From contig NW_022985443.1 of the NCBI RefSeq assembly GCF_010093595.1, positions 1,340,804 to 1,404,803 of the forward strand: a stretch of 64,000 bases of DNA, given 5' to 3'. The notes beneath the pieces are model-generated. The model had not been told where the DNA came from. It saw nothing but the letters and a program-made list of their open reading frames with translations, and searched no databases. Source of the stretch: Mytilinidion resinicola. Its lineage: Eukaryota > Ascomycota > Dothideomycetes > Mytilinidiales > Mytilinidiaceae. Both the position numbers and the translations under genes were made by a program. Below, piece by piece: positions 24,067-38,075 of the stretch (positions are counted from its first letter, which is position 1; each line of letters starts with the position of its first letter).

Positions 24067-24586
24067 AGAGAATCTACGTGTTGCTGCAATGCGTTTGGTT
24101 GCCACTGCCTGAAGTCCCTCGATGGTTTTCTACAACTCTGAAGTCCATTTATTTGAACGGCTTGAAAAACTCACTTGGCCACCTCAGACGGTTATCAAGT
24201 GATATTCAGAAGACTGGCTAGCGTAGTCACTACGCGGTTTTTGGAAGCGTACGGTGCACGGATATACCACCACTCCTCCACCACAACCCGCCACGCGAGG
24301 CACGAAAAAAGTGGCACACTCATCAAGTACTCTGCCCGTACATACAGCTGTCTGCCACTGCATGGAGTGCTTCAACAAATTTCCACATAGCTCAAGACGA
24401 AGAGCATCTATCTTCTTTAAATTTCCGAAAAGACATTAAAGCAACCCAAGCAGTGGCAGACAGGTGTACACCCACCGCGGCTTGTTCTAGAATTAGTGTG
24501 CCACCTTTACCATGCCCCGCGTGCCCAGCTACTCCATCTCCACCTTCCTCAAAACACCCTCTAGCACCCCCTGCGTCGCTCTTCCC
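24067..24586. other. Intergenic between convergent genes
   Basis: Contains at about 24176-24196 a short near-copy of intron 1 of the F-box-like gene (GGCCACCTCAGACGG shared). No gene is recognised. Confidence 0.45.
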
Positions 24587-26683
<2,097 letters not shown>

Positions 26684-27199
26684 TGATAAAGTACTCTTGA
26701 AAGTCCGACTATTGATAAACTGTTAGTGGGTTATAGATTGAAAACAGAACTGTTGTCATATATCTTGCTTGCTCCAAGCCTTTCGTCAGCAACGGAGTGA
26801 CATCCTCCGTGATACAATGACCATGAAACGTTTGTTTATATTGGATTTGATGTCGAGGGCCTTCAGATTTTGGAGACATAAATGTGGATTAATAAGCAAC
26901 CGCCCTTCTTCCTAACCATTCGTTGATTAGTTGCCATGTACCAGGACCGAAGGAAGCCTGCATATCGGAGTAATCATAGGTGGTAGGGCTGGGCGTGGGG
27001 TATGCAGCATGCATGCGAGAGTTTGCAGGGCTCCTTGTCAGTGGTGTCATCAAAGTCACTTTAGTCGGATACCTGAAGATTGCTTGGAATGACGGAGAAA
27101 TTCCACAGTATGCCAATGCATTCGTGCCGTCATGATGACAAGTCTGAAGTGGCTGAAGGATGCATACAGTTTGTTGATTTCGATTTTTGAGGCACGTGA
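26684..27199. other. Intergenic, no gene recognised
   Basis: Half a kilobase holding the esterase promoter and the 3' flank of the dihydropyrimidinase. The only longer frame (27218-26889, minus) has no recognisable features. Confidence 0.45.
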
Positions 27200-28784
27200 T
27201 CACTCTGGGATATCCCATTCACCCTCTTGTCGACTGCCAGCCAAGCAACTCGCGTCTCGTTTGATAAATTTTCCATATCCTTTCTTTCCTAGCAGTCCAC
27301 CGTGATCTCTGTCCCACACGACTTCTCCTCGCAGAATCGTGTACCGTGGCCATTGGTTCAAGACCTTTCCCTCAAAGGGAGTGTAGTCGACGTTATGATG
27401 TAACATCTCGTTCTTGAGCGCAAACGGCTCCAATTTGCCAGCAGGATACCATATATTGATATCAGCGTCGCTCTCACCAGTTACCAACCCACCTTTCCGA
27501 GGCCAAAGCCCGTACAGCTTAGCTGGATTGGCGCTCGTGACCTCGACGAACTTGTTGAGCTTCAGACGGTCCGCGCTCAATGTGAATGCGAGCCGTGTCT
27601 CGATTCCGGGAATCCCATTTGGAATATATTTGAATTGGCCAGCGGGAAATTCATCGGTGATACATGTTTTCTTCCCATTCACTGCGTCATCGAACCTGAA
27701 GGGGCAGTGATCCGATGAGAGGACCGTGAATGTGCCATTTGCGAGCCCATCCCAGATGCCGTCGTGGTCCTCTTCGCCCTCACGAGGTGGCGGAGTACAG
27801 ACGCATTTGGCACCCTCGAATCCGACTTTGTCGAGATCCTTGCGCGTTAAGAAGAGGTATTGTGGACAGGTCTCTGCGTAAACTGGAAGTCCTCGGTCCT
27901 GCGCGTTTTTGATCGTGGCCGCAGCCGCTCTGTTTGAAACATGTACGATCAAGATGGGTGCATCGATAAATTCGCTGAAACTGATAGCCCGATATGTAGC
28001 CTCAGTCTCAGCCATTTCTGGATGCGCAACGGCGTGATATTTTGGGGCGAAGAACTTGCGCTTCTCCAACTGTGCTGTCATCCAGTCTATAACTTGCCCA
28101 TTTTCCGCATGGATCATCGTGGTTATCTTTCGTTTCCGGGCCTCGACGAGGACGTCTAAGATTTCTCCATCCTGCAGCTGCAGTGCCTCGTAGGTCATGT
28201 ATATCTTGAGCGAGGAGATTCCTTCTGCTCGGAGCGTTTTAAATTCGGATAGCGCGCGGTGGGATGGGTTCGATACGAGGAGATGGAAGGAGTAGTCGTT
28301 GTAGCAATTGTTCTCTGCTTTCGCGTGTGTTGCCTTTAGTATATCGAGTAGGCTATCTTCCGACTTTCTTTGCGGTGCGAAGGTAACCATAGTCGTAGTG
28401 CCTCCAGCAATAGCAGAGCGACTCCCTGATGACGTTCAGTCTTGGAGGTCGGATAGAGGCGCGATGGCTCTACCTGTCTCATAATTGTCGGCCGTCGAGC
28501 CTTTGCCGAAAAGAGGTGGCTCTTGGAGGTGAACATGAGCATCTACACCTCCTGGCTATACCCAATGCTCGTCAGTCGATGTTCTGCATTAAAATTGGAG
28601 ATTCTTGTCTGACCATAACATAGCCTCCTTCGGCGTCAATCGTTCTCTTCGCGGTGGCATCTTTGAAGCTCCCTCTGGGCGCTACCTGCTCAATCTTCTC
28701 ATTCTTGACTGCGATATCATATTCTCCCGTCTCTGTGTCGGTGACAACCAGGCCGTTGAGGATAAGAAGGTCGTAATCCGCCAT
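27200..28784 (-). CDS. Dihydropyrimidinase / D-hydantoinase
   Basis: Zinc amidohydrolase opening the dihydropyrimidine (or hydantoin) ring, second step of reductive uracil/thymine breakdown. Exons 28784-28614, 28555-28474 and 28425-27200. Metal ligands are all visible: PGGVDAHVHLQ, the lysine in SLKIYMTYEAL (normally carboxylated), HAEN, HVSN and VLSSDHCPF. The C-terminal part contains the usual SANPAKLYGLWPRKG and DADINIW. The start at 28784 (MADYDLLILNGL) is the usual family start; an in-frame ATG 17 codons upstream at 28835 is possible. It is head-to-head with an M20 amidohydrolase 329 bp away that would take the product on. Likely cytosolic. Confidence 0.95.
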
Positions 28785-29113
28785 TCTAGGTCGCCGAGTC
28801 GCGCCTTCTACGGAGGCCGTAAAGAGCATTCGCACCGAAAAAGATAGCAGGAGATCCTACGGAACGCGATGGGCTGTTCGGTATGCATATCGAAGGCGTT
28901 GGTTGGATTGCAGTAATGGGATGCCGTCGGGTCTGTCTCCCACTCTCGGGCGCGTTGATGGAGCTTATCGCGAGCTGCCCCAAGGGTCCTGCGGGCTTGT
29001 CCGCACCAGGACCCCGCCATCAGCTCCAAAGTCATATTTTGGTGTCATCGTTTTCCATAAGCCACGGAAAATATTCTGATAGTCTCTTTTGATGCGCTGG
29101 ACCTACAGACCCA
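28785..29113. promoter_or_regulatory. Bidirectional promoter of the pyrimidine-catabolism pair
   Basis: The 329 bp between the two start codons must serve both genes. It holds three sites matching HGATAR, the binding consensus of nitrogen GATA factors (AreA/NIT2): AGATAG near 28843-28848, CTTATCG near 28964-28970 (reverse), and TGATAG near 29078-29083. About one match is expected by chance in this length, so nitrogen control is a reasonable inference, not proof. Confidence 0.5.
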
Positions 29114-30489
29114 ATGGCCTCCTTAAAAATCAACAGCGCTCGCCTCAACGAGACTCTCCAGTCCACCTGCACGCAATGGGGAGCTCTATCTACGTCGACG
29201 GGCATGTGCCGGTTGACACTAAGCCAGGAAGACAAAAATGTGCGGGACTGGCTTGTGAATCAATGTAAAGAGATTGGATGTGAAATCAAGGTAGATCAGA
29301 TGGGCAATATTTTTGCTATTCGCCCTGGTACTGCTACAGACAAGTTGCCCATTGGCTTGGGAAGTCATCTAGATACACAGCCAGCTGGTATGGTCTACCC
29401 TCCAACCTTCGAACGTGTAGTAACGATTGTAGGGGGTAGATATGATGGTATTCTCGGCGTCCAAGCAGCCCTCGAAGTCCTCCGTACTCTCCACGAGAAC
29501 GACGTCAAAACCCACCGTCCCATCGCGCTTATAGACTGGACAAACGAGGAAGGCGCACGCTTTCCCGGGGCCATGATGTCGTCTGGTGTGTGGAGCACGA
29601 AGAGCTCTGCGCCGCTGGAGGCTTGTTGGGGCCTGAGGGACACAGAGGGTGTGACAATGCAGGACGCGTTGGAGGAGATCGGATATCTGGGGACGACGCC
29701 GTGCGACTACCGGGAGAACGGTCTGGAGTGTCACTTTGAACTCCACATAGAACAAGGCCCTTTACTGGAGCGAGAAGGTAAGAGCGTGGGCGTTGTTACA
29801 GCCGTGCAGGGCATGAAGTGGTTTGCTGTGCGCGTTACTGGCGTGGAGGGGCACTCAGGTATGCTAACTACACAGAAATGTGAGCATATTCCACGAAACT
29901 AAGACAGCCAGGAACAACTCCAATGGATAACCGCTCTGACGCTCTCGTAACTGCGTCGCGTCTCATATCGGCTGTTCGCGACGCGGCATCTCGCACTGGC
30001 CTCGGCGTAGCAACCGTAGGTGTAATAAAGAGTGACACATCAAGCCAGGCAACTATTCCAGCAGGGGTCGAGTTCATCATAGACGTACGTTGCTCAACGG
30101 ACGATATGGTAGACGCGCTGGCAACCGAAATTTTCAAGTCTTTCGACGCTGTCGTCGCAGAGGAGGAAAATGCGACGTCGTACGACGTCACGCGAACATG
30201 GGGCCTGCCAGAGTCGAAATTCCATGAGAACTGCATCAATGCCGTGAGGCGAGCTGCGCTAGGAGAAGTCGCAGAAAGCCAGATCATGGACATGAAGTCG
30301 CGTGCTGGTCACGACAGCGCGTGGACATCGAGAGTCGTTCCGACCAGTATGATTTTTGTCCCTTCGAAAGACGGCGTTTCCCATAACCCGAACGAATACA
30401 CCAGTCCAGAACACTGTGCGCTCGGTGCTCAGGTGCTGCTCCAGGCGGTGCTGCGATATGATGACTGCGCCAAAACTGGCGCGTTCTGA
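29114..30489 (+). CDS. M20 amidohydrolase, beta-ureidopropionase / N-carbamoyl-amino-acid hydrolase type
   Basis: Di-zinc hydrolase releasing ammonia and CO2 from N-carbamoyl-beta-alanine or related compounds, the last step of reductive pyrimidine breakdown (as Pyd3 of Lachancea kluyveri, also an M20 enzyme). Exons 29114-29387, 29433-29858 and 29912-30489 give 425 aa. Seen: GSHLDTQPAGGRYDGILGV, the catalytic glutamates in DWTNEEGARF, HIEQGPLLE, GHSG, and SRAGHDSAW near the end. Introns of 45 and 53 nt keep phase; the second uses the downstream of two CAG acceptors. Divergent with the dihydropyrimidinase; together they form a two-step module. An L-carbamoylase or allantoate-type substrate is the alternative. 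Confidence 0.92.
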
Positions 30490-32207
30490 TTTGCCGTTGT
30501 GGTCCAACCGCGGCGCGGTCCAGATTTTGAAGCCATTGACTCTCGAAAAAAGGGGTGCGTGTGGTGGAAGTGCGTCTCCATCGAATTAACGAGGTTGCAG
30601 GAGGATGTTTGTTTGTTGTCGCTGCGAATTTCGGAAGGCGCGATGAAACCGCGACGCTACCCACACTTGGGATCCGGGAATAGGAAAGCCGATCATGTCA
30701 TGACTCGGCGCGTTTTTCGGCGCATAGTGCTCAACAATCTGGGATGGGCGTGCTGGGAGCTTCGAGGTGTGGAGGGGTAGCTCTCTGCCTCGCGGCCTTG
30801 CCGCTTACTTGTAGATTCTGAGTGTCGGCGGCTGCTTTGTGATGTACCTACCGCGATATCATCACCGAACATAGCCTGCTTAGGGCGTCAATCGCGAACT
30901 TCCCAGAACTGGCAGTGCTCACAGAAGAAGCTTGAACTGGAAATGCCGTCCTTGGCAGCCGTTTTGTATTGGCGCTTGAGGATGCACGGTGTATCTGTCA
31001 GAATCGAGGCTGGGATAAGGCCGGTACGTAAGCAGCGCTCGTACAGGAAGATTTCCCAGGGATGTCCCGATACGATTCGGCCGAGGAGACGGCTCGGTCG
31101 GCATGCTCGATACGGGGTGGATGGCCCGGCAGGTAGTTGCATGCGATACTAATCGATCATGATGCCTCGCCGGCGGTTGAGCAATTTGAAGACCCGCCAT
31201 TCAGTGAAGGACAGCTCACGGCTGCATGAAGGGCCGACGATGCACGATTGCAGACGCGCCGTGCGGGACCCCGAGTGCAGCAGCCTGGCTGGCAGAGATT
31301 TTAAAGGGCTTGCGGGTGGGCGGCGCGCCTGCGGGAATTGTTTGCAGCAATCCATCCGCCAATCTATGCAGCGCCGCTCCACCATCCCGCACCCCACATC
31401 CAGGAACAAGCAACTCAAGCAGCACGCCAAGCAGGATCTGTGCGACAAAAAGCTTGTCCAGGCCATGCTATCGCCTACGGCGGCCCCAGTGGCCCCCAGT
31501 GGCCGCAAAAAGCTAGCAGGCCCGCGGGCCACTCGGCTGCCACTGCGTTCTCAGCGGCGCCTCAGCGGCGCAACATCGACGTCACGGCTGCTCGTCGGTG
31601 GCCGTTCGCGCTCGGCCTCAGGCAGCGTTGCCGACGTGCCATTGCGACGGCCTGCGCGCTTCTGGCTGCTGGCGACGCGGTGCAGTGGTGACTGAGGGCC
31701 GGTCAGCGGCAGGCAGCTTTCATGCGTCTTTTTCCCCCCTCCGGCAGTGCCGGCGCTGTCTCGGAGAGGAGCTGCGAGCAAGAGCGCGGTGCGGTATTAT
31801 TCCCGCCTTGCCCTACCGTAGCCACGCCTATCCAGCTCCCATTCTGCGAGGCGAGGCAGCCAGTACGGGACGGGCTCGAACCCCACCCATCCCATAGCTC
31901 TGCGGAAATTCGCGCGGTTCTCTCGGCCGGTAGCGTCGGCTGGCGCTGCTCGACGCTGTTTGGGTCCGGATAACGCTCGCAGGCCGGCCTCTCAACTGTT
32001 GTCCAGGATGATTACGCCTCGAGCGACGTCAACGGCACCCGTCCACGAAGGCTGGCCGATCGCGCGTGGAGTTTCATAAAAAGCCTGCCGCCCGCTGAGG
32101 TTCTGCTTGCTCACTTCTCGTCCCCTCTCCACTCTCCCCTCCTCCTTCACGCGTGGTCCATTGTCGTCGGCGGTTTGTAGCACGCAATTGCATCCAATTG
32201 AGCTATC
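30490..32207. other. Long intergenic region upstream of the H+-ATPase
   Basis: About 1.7 kb. From 31150 on it is GC- and CpG-rich, giving several overlapping chance frames, none with a domain. At 32071-32080 GTTTCATAAA is a weak TATA-like site, and 32107-32152 is a pyrimidine-rich tract typical of highly expressed fungal promoters. No gene recognised. Confidence 0.5.
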
Positions 32208-35200
32208 ATGGCGAAGCACAGCCTGGACGTCGAGAACGGCGACCCCGAGCGGGAGCGCACCTACTCCAAAGTCGACTACTCAGAGCTCGACGAGTACAGC
32301 GCGCTGCAGAAGTACATCACGACCTACCGCGACCCCAAAGCTGCTGCCGCCGATGACGAGGCTGGCGCGAAGGCCGATGCCGCCGACGCGGCCAAGGCCC
32401 GGCCATGGTGGGCGTTCTGGAGAGCTGGAAACAGCCCCAATGCCCAGGGCAAGGATGCTGGCGTGGTGCCCGCGGAGTGGCTCAACACCGACATCAAGCA
32501 GGGCATCAAGTCCAGCGTCGTGGAGGAGAGGCGCCGCCGCCTCGGTGCCAACGAGCTCACCAGCGAGAAGGAGAACATGTTCCTGAAGTTCCTCTCCTTC
32601 TTCACTGGCCCAATTCTTTACGGTAAATCTCCGCGCTGCTCCACCGGCCGTGTTTTGCTTAGTGCAGCGCTAACGTGATTGGCCAGTCATGGAACTCGCT
32701 GTCCTGCTCGCTGCTGGTCTTCGTGATTGGGTCGACATGGGTGTCATCATCGGTATCCTGATTCTCAACGCCATTGTCGGTTGGTACCAGGAGAAGCAAG
32801 CGGCCGACGTCGTCGCCAGTCTCAAGGGCGACATCGCCATGAAGGCTACTGTCATTCGCGATGGCCAAGAAGTTGGCATCCTCGCTCGGGAGATCGTCGC
32901 CGGTGAAATCGTGTGTACCTTCCGCATCCATCGGGTCCCGTGACCACTACTAACAGCTCACCCAGGTTGTCCTTGAAGAAGGCCAGACTGTACCCTGCGA
33001 CGCCAGACTCATCTGCGACTATGACACCCCGGAAGACTTCGAGAAGTTCGTCAAGATGAAGGAGGATGACCAGTTTGCCGCCGACTCCGATCCAGATGAC
33101 GAGAAGAAGGACGACTTGGACGACAACGAGAACGAGGACTACGGCGAGGAGAACCACCCCAAGGGAGGCCCTTCCATCATCGCTGTTGACCAGTCTGCCA
33201 TTACCGGAGAATCGCTTGCCGTCGACAAATACATGGGCGATGTCTGCTACTACACCACTGGCTGCAAGCGCGGCAAGGCCTACGCTATCTGCACTACCTC
33301 CGCTCCTCACTCTTTCGTCGGCCGAACTGCCAGTCTCGTTCAGGGTGCTAAGGACCAAGGTCATTTCAAGGCTATCATGAACTCCATTGGTACGGCGCTG
33401 CTCGTCCTCGTCGTTTTCTTCATCTTGATCTCCTGGATTGGCGGTTTCTTCCATCACTTGAAGATTTCTACTCCCGAGGACTCATCGGAGAACTTGCTGC
33501 ATTACGCTCTTATCCTCTTGATCGTCGGTGTGCCAGTCGGGTAAGTTTAAATGTCACTACTCTACTTTTCCGCAAAGCTAACCATCCTCAGTCTGCCTGT
33601 TGTTACAACCACCACTCTCGCTGTCGGAGCTGCCTACTTGGCCAAGCAAAAGGCTATTGTCCAGAAGCTCACTGCCATTGAATCGCTTGCCGGTGTCGAC
33701 GTCCTCTGCTCTGATAAGACAGGTACTTTGACCGCTAACCAGCTTTCCATCCGCGAGCCCTACGTCGCCGAAGGCCAAGATGTCAACTGGATGATGGCCG
33801 TTGCCGCTCTCGCCTCTTCGCACAACCTCAAGTCGCTGGACCCCATCGACAAAGTCACCATTCTGACCATGAAGCGCTACCCCAAGGCTCGTGAGATCCT
33901 CCAGCAGGGATGGAAGACTGAGAAGTTCATGCCCTTCGACCCCGTCTCCAAGCGTATCACTACCATCTGCCACATGGGCGGCGACAAGTACGTCTGCGCT
34001 AAGGGTGCCCCCAAGGCCATTCTCACCCTTTCAAACTGCGACAAGGAGACTGCCGATCTGTTCAAGAACAAGGCCACTGAGTTCGCTCGCCGTGGTTTCC
34101 GATCCCTCGGTGTTGCTTACCAGAAGAACGACGGTGACTGGATCCTCCTCGGCTTGCTCTCCATGTTCGACCCCCCTCGTGAGGATACCGCGCAGACCAT
34201 CATCGAAGCTCAACAGCTCGGTGTGCCCGTCAAGATGCTTACTGGTGACGCTATCGCTATCGCTAAGGAAACTTGCAAGATGCTGGCTCTCGGTACCAAG
34301 GTCTACAACTCCCAGAAGCTTATCCATGGTGGTCTCTCCGGAACTACTCAGCACGACTTAGTTGAACGTGCCGACGGTTTCGCTGAAGTTTTCCCCGAAC
34401 ACAAGTACCAGGTCGTCGAGATGCTTCAACAAAGAGGCCATCTTACTGCTATGACTGGTGACGGTGTCAACGACGCTCCCTCCCTCAAGAAGGCTGATTG
34501 TGGTATTGCCGTCGAAGGTGCCTCCGAAGCCGCTCAAGCCGCCGCCGATATTGTCTTCCTCGCCCCCGGTCTTAGCACCATTGTTCTCGCCATCAAGACT
34601 GCCCGCCAAATTTTCCAGCGCATGAAGGCCTACATTCAATACCGTATCGCGCTCTGCTTGCACTTGGAGATCTACCTCGTCACTTCTATGCTTATCATCA
34701 ACGAGACCATCCGTGTCGAGCTGATCGTCTTCATTGCCCTCTTCGCTGATTTGGCCACTGTCGCCGTCGCCTACGATAACGCATACTCGGAAGAACGTCC
34801 CGTCGAATGGCAGCTACCAAAGATCTGGATCATCTCCGTCATTCTCGGCGTAATCCTCGCGCTCGGCACCTGGGTCATTCGTGGCTCCATGTACCTGCCC
34901 AACGGTGGTGTTGTCCAGAACTTCGGCTCAGTCCAGGAAATCCTCTTCCTCGAAGTCTCGCTTACTGAGAACTGGCTCATCTTCGTTACCCGTGGCGGCA
35001 AGACGTGGCCCTCGTGGCAGCTCGTCGGCGCTATCCTCGGTGTTGATGCCCTCGCTACCGTCTTCTGCGCTTTCGGCTGGCTCTCCGGCGGACCCCCACA
35101 CGCTACCCACCCATCGGACCACTGGCACCAACGCCAGGACGGCTGGACTGACATCGTCACCATCGTTGTCATCTGGGGTTACTCCATCGGTGTTACCATC

Positions 35201-35404
35201 GTCATTGCTATCGTCTACTATCTTCTCAACCGCATATCCTGGCTCGACAACTTGGGCCGCAAGAACCGCAGCCACAAGGACCCGGCCATTGAGAACATGA
35301 TTGCTGCCCTCAGCAAGCTTGCTCTTGAGCATGGTACCGACAAGCATGGCAACGAGAGGTATATCCTCGCGACCAAGGCGGCTGAGGAAGAAGAAGATGA
35401 CTAG
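32208..35404 (+). CDS. Plasma-membrane H+-ATPase (P3A-type, PMA2-like)
   Basis: Proton pump of the plasma membrane that drives nutrient uptake. Exons 32208-32622, 32687-32910, 32966-33540 and 33592-35404 encode 1008 aa. Seen: VDQSAITGES in the actuator domain, phosphorylation motif CSDKTGTLT, KMLTGDAIAIAKET, and the hinge MTGDGVNDAPSLKKAD; about ten membrane helices. Between CDARLICDYD and VDQSAITGES lies an acidic insertion of roughly 50 residues (including DDEKKDDLDDNENEDYGEE) that yeast Pma1 lacks. The C-terminus ends in an acidic run (EEEEDD). Codon use is uniformly C-ending, unlike its neighbours, which fits very high expression. Confidence 0.97.
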
Positions 35405-36050
35405 TTGGGTGGGATGTAGAGCAACTAGAAAGGAGAGATTAGGAGAGGAGAGAGGAGAGAGAGTTGTGCATAATCAGGAGGTATGCAGAGTTGTCGTAAA
35501 CACTGTATATATATCCTCTTTGAGTGCTTTTTAGAGTTTGTAATGAAATAGAAATAAAATCTTCAAAATCAAAAGTCTTTCGCCACTTCAGGCGTGAAAT
35601 ATTGAAATATGGGTCAGAGAGTCAATAATCATCTCAAATTATTGTGATACAAAGACAGAAGTGTGGAAGTGTCCGAGAAGGCGGTTCATGTTGGGAGGCT
35701 GGATCCATTCTTACCACGTGCTCTGTGTCTAGTTTAGGGCTAGTGTATCATTAGTCTGATCTCCCCTCCGCCTCAGGGTCCAAGGGTCTCGAACTCCAGA
35801 ACCACGTTCCTCCTCCCACCATCAGCAGTGAAATCTTACACCAACCTTGTCTTCCCACGCGAGCGAAAGATGGCAGTGCACTGCATCTGATCGCTTCGTC
35901 TCGTCATGGTTTGAGGGCTTGGATGGAATAGCAACCGCGCATTCAGCCTTCCCGTCGTCTTGCTGCCTAAAGTCCGAAAGTACATACTCATCACGCCCTA
36001 TACACTTCCTTAGGCCTCACTCTTTCGTCCAAAGGCCTCCACGTTTCGGC
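35405..36050. other. Intergenic, no gene recognised
   Basis: 3' flank of the H+-ATPase with purine-rich GAGAGGAGAG repeats near 35435-35463, then the promoter of the next gene. A frame extends upstream of 36051 to 35847 but lacks any ATG. Confidence 0.5.
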
Positions 36051-37399
36051 ATGCAGACTACCCAGTATCGAGCCGAGTCTATGGGCTCGATTGTTCTACG
36101 CCAGTTTTCGAAAGCCATCTTCATCAAACTCCCCAAAGCCGTCATCACCTTTCCCTACTATGCTGTCTCCTATATGTCTAAGTACTCCGTCAAGACTGTG
36201 CAGAGATGGCGTGCCCCCGACTCTCGCCCTTCCATAGCCATTGGCCCACCAGGAATTCTTCCAAGCCCGACACCACTCCCGAGGAAACGTCCACGTGCTC
36301 TATCTCTTCCAACATCACCAGAAGATCCGACGAAAGGAACAATCGCCACCTTTCTCGGCATCAAACCCAAAGACCCGAGACAGCACACAAGTCCCCAGAG
36401 CGGCTGCTCCCTGCTCACCAAACTTCCACTCGAGCTCCGTCTCCACATCTGGACCCTAGTCGTCGGCGGGCAGAGGCTGCACATCATTCCGTCTCTCGTT
36501 CCCAGCTTGACCCGCCCGCCGCGCTACACGTTGATAGATCCAGGCGTATTCTACCGGCTCGATCACGAACGCTGCAAGTGGGAAGAGGACGACTGGGTGG
36601 GGTCGCCATTCGCAAGAAACGCGCACTCCGCGTGTGCTATCTGGGTCACGGATGGCGGGCAGCTGTATTTCAATGCACCCAGGGTACTATTACAGGGTCA
36701 TGGGCCGTATGAAGAGGAAGAGTATCGGTATCTGAGGTGGTGGGTGCGGAAGAACAGGATTTTGGCGCTGACGAAGACGTGTCGGCAGATGTGAGTGGGG
36801 CCATTTCTTTCCCATGTTCCATACCACTTCTCCCTAGTTATCCCCTACTCCTCACATATCTCTTCCATCACGCGTTAGAAATCTCGAGTCAGAATGATCG
36901 TGTCTGTTACAGTGCTAATATGAACGATAGCTACACTGAAGCAGCACCCCTCCTCTACAAAACCAATACCTTCGACTTCCGCAACCTTGATGTGCTCCTC
37001 GCCTTTCCCACCACCATCCTCCCGGACCGCTTCCAACTCATCCGTAGCCTCACGCTGCAGTTCACCTTCATGCTCGCCCGGGCCCACCGGCCCTTTCAAG
37101 CCCGCTCCGCGCACGGCAAAGCGCAGAAAGACTTGGAGGACTGGCAGAAAGCGTGCGCACTGCTTGCAAAGATGAAGAATCTACGTGATGTGGCAGTGCT
37201 GCTGGGTGACCGGAGGGAGCAGCAGCCCGGCGAAGACTGGAAGCGTGCGGCGTTGGAGGCGCTGGGGAAGGTGAGGGTCGATGGAAGGTTTGTCGCAAGG
37301 CTGACGTGGGTGGAGACGGAGTGGGAGAAGGAGGCGGTCGGGCAGGGTGCCTTGCCGTTTGAGATTCGGAGGGACTTCATTGATCAGTTGAGACGTTGA
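36051..37399 (+). CDS. DUF7730-type hypothetical protein
   Basis: Fungal protein of unknown function with the DUF7730 layout: a basic N-terminal part, then LLTKLPLELRLHIWTLVVGG (an F-box-like entry motif) and RLHIIPS, and finally LALTKTCRQIYTEAAPLLYK. Two exons, 36051-36790 and 36931-37399, give 402 aa; the 140-nt intron (GTGAGT donor, GCTAAT branch, GATAG acceptor) splits the ATC of CRQI. The first in-frame ATG is used as start. Both exons show a strong shift from C-rich to G-rich sense strand. Such proteins are numerous in ascomycetes; no function is known. Confidence 0.88.
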
Positions 37400-37587
37400 A
37401 AAGAGGGTGTCGCGTCGAAGGTGCCTCGATGCGTTCGATGGGGTGGAAAGTATGCGAGGGGAGCGTTGGATAGTCTAATAGGATAGGGGTTACCTCCTGC
37501 TCACCCACCCTCTTCCACGCTTTCATCTCCCGTCTATCATTCCTTCCCTGCCTCTCCATCCCCGACACGCCGCAGAACTTTGTGAAT

Positions 37588-37736
37588 ATGGAGAAGGAAT
37601 GGGATAACAGGGAAGATTTAAAGAAATTGTTGTGACCAAGGACCCAGCTGGAAACTCGCATCTCGTACTCGCCTCAACCTGGATTGCCTCCGCACTAAAT
37701 CCCCGCGAACAAGCATATCTAAACCTCCCTCTTTAA
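37588..37736 (+). pseudogene. Possible decayed coding fragment
   Basis: Two adjacent plus frames read like one broken protein: MEKEWDNREDLKK in one, then EIVVTKDPAGNSHLVLASTW in the next, ending at TAA 37734. A one-base shift near 37620 separates them. An acetyltransferase-like origin is possible but not shown. Confidence 0.2.
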
Positions 37737-37917
37737 TTCCTGCCTACCCATCATCCCTACGCGTCCCCGCTGCGAGAATGCACGCGCACAGGGACACGAG
37801 CTGCCGCACCCGCCGCTTTGCTTGCTCTGCTTTCTTGAGGGATGCGGCGGAGAGGCGGATAGCAGCGGCTGTGCCGTCGGCGAGGAGGGGAGCGAGGTCG
37901 CGGGCCGGGGCGTGCTG

Positions 37918-38075
37918 CTGCGGGAGGGGAGGGGGAGGGGGATGGGGAGTTAGGGGAAGGGAAAGCGGTGTGCGAGGAGCGCGGCGGGGGTGTGGCGGGT
38001 GCTGTGGACGAGGAGGATGGTCGGGTTGGAAGATATTGGGTGGGGGATGGGGGTGGGGGTGGGGGTGGGGTTTGA
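37918..38075 (+). repeat. G-run tracts with G-quadruplex potential
   Basis: Two G-rich tracts: around 37918-37960 (runs of 3-6 G separated by single A or T) and around 38037-38075, where a GGGGGT unit repeats in tandem. Both meet the simple four-G-run rule for quadruplex formation on the plus strand. They lie in a region without a convincing gene, 0.5-0.7 kb past the DUF7730 gene. Confidence 0.55.

Noticed and set aside
32852..35347. Several long minus-strand frames across the H+-ATPase
   Set aside because: All mirror the strongly codon-biased pump exons; none has a start context, splice signals or domain.
35745..35820. tRNA gene suggested by a B-box-like GAGTTCGAGACC (minus strand)
   Set aside because: No A box or clover-leaf arms could be paired around it.
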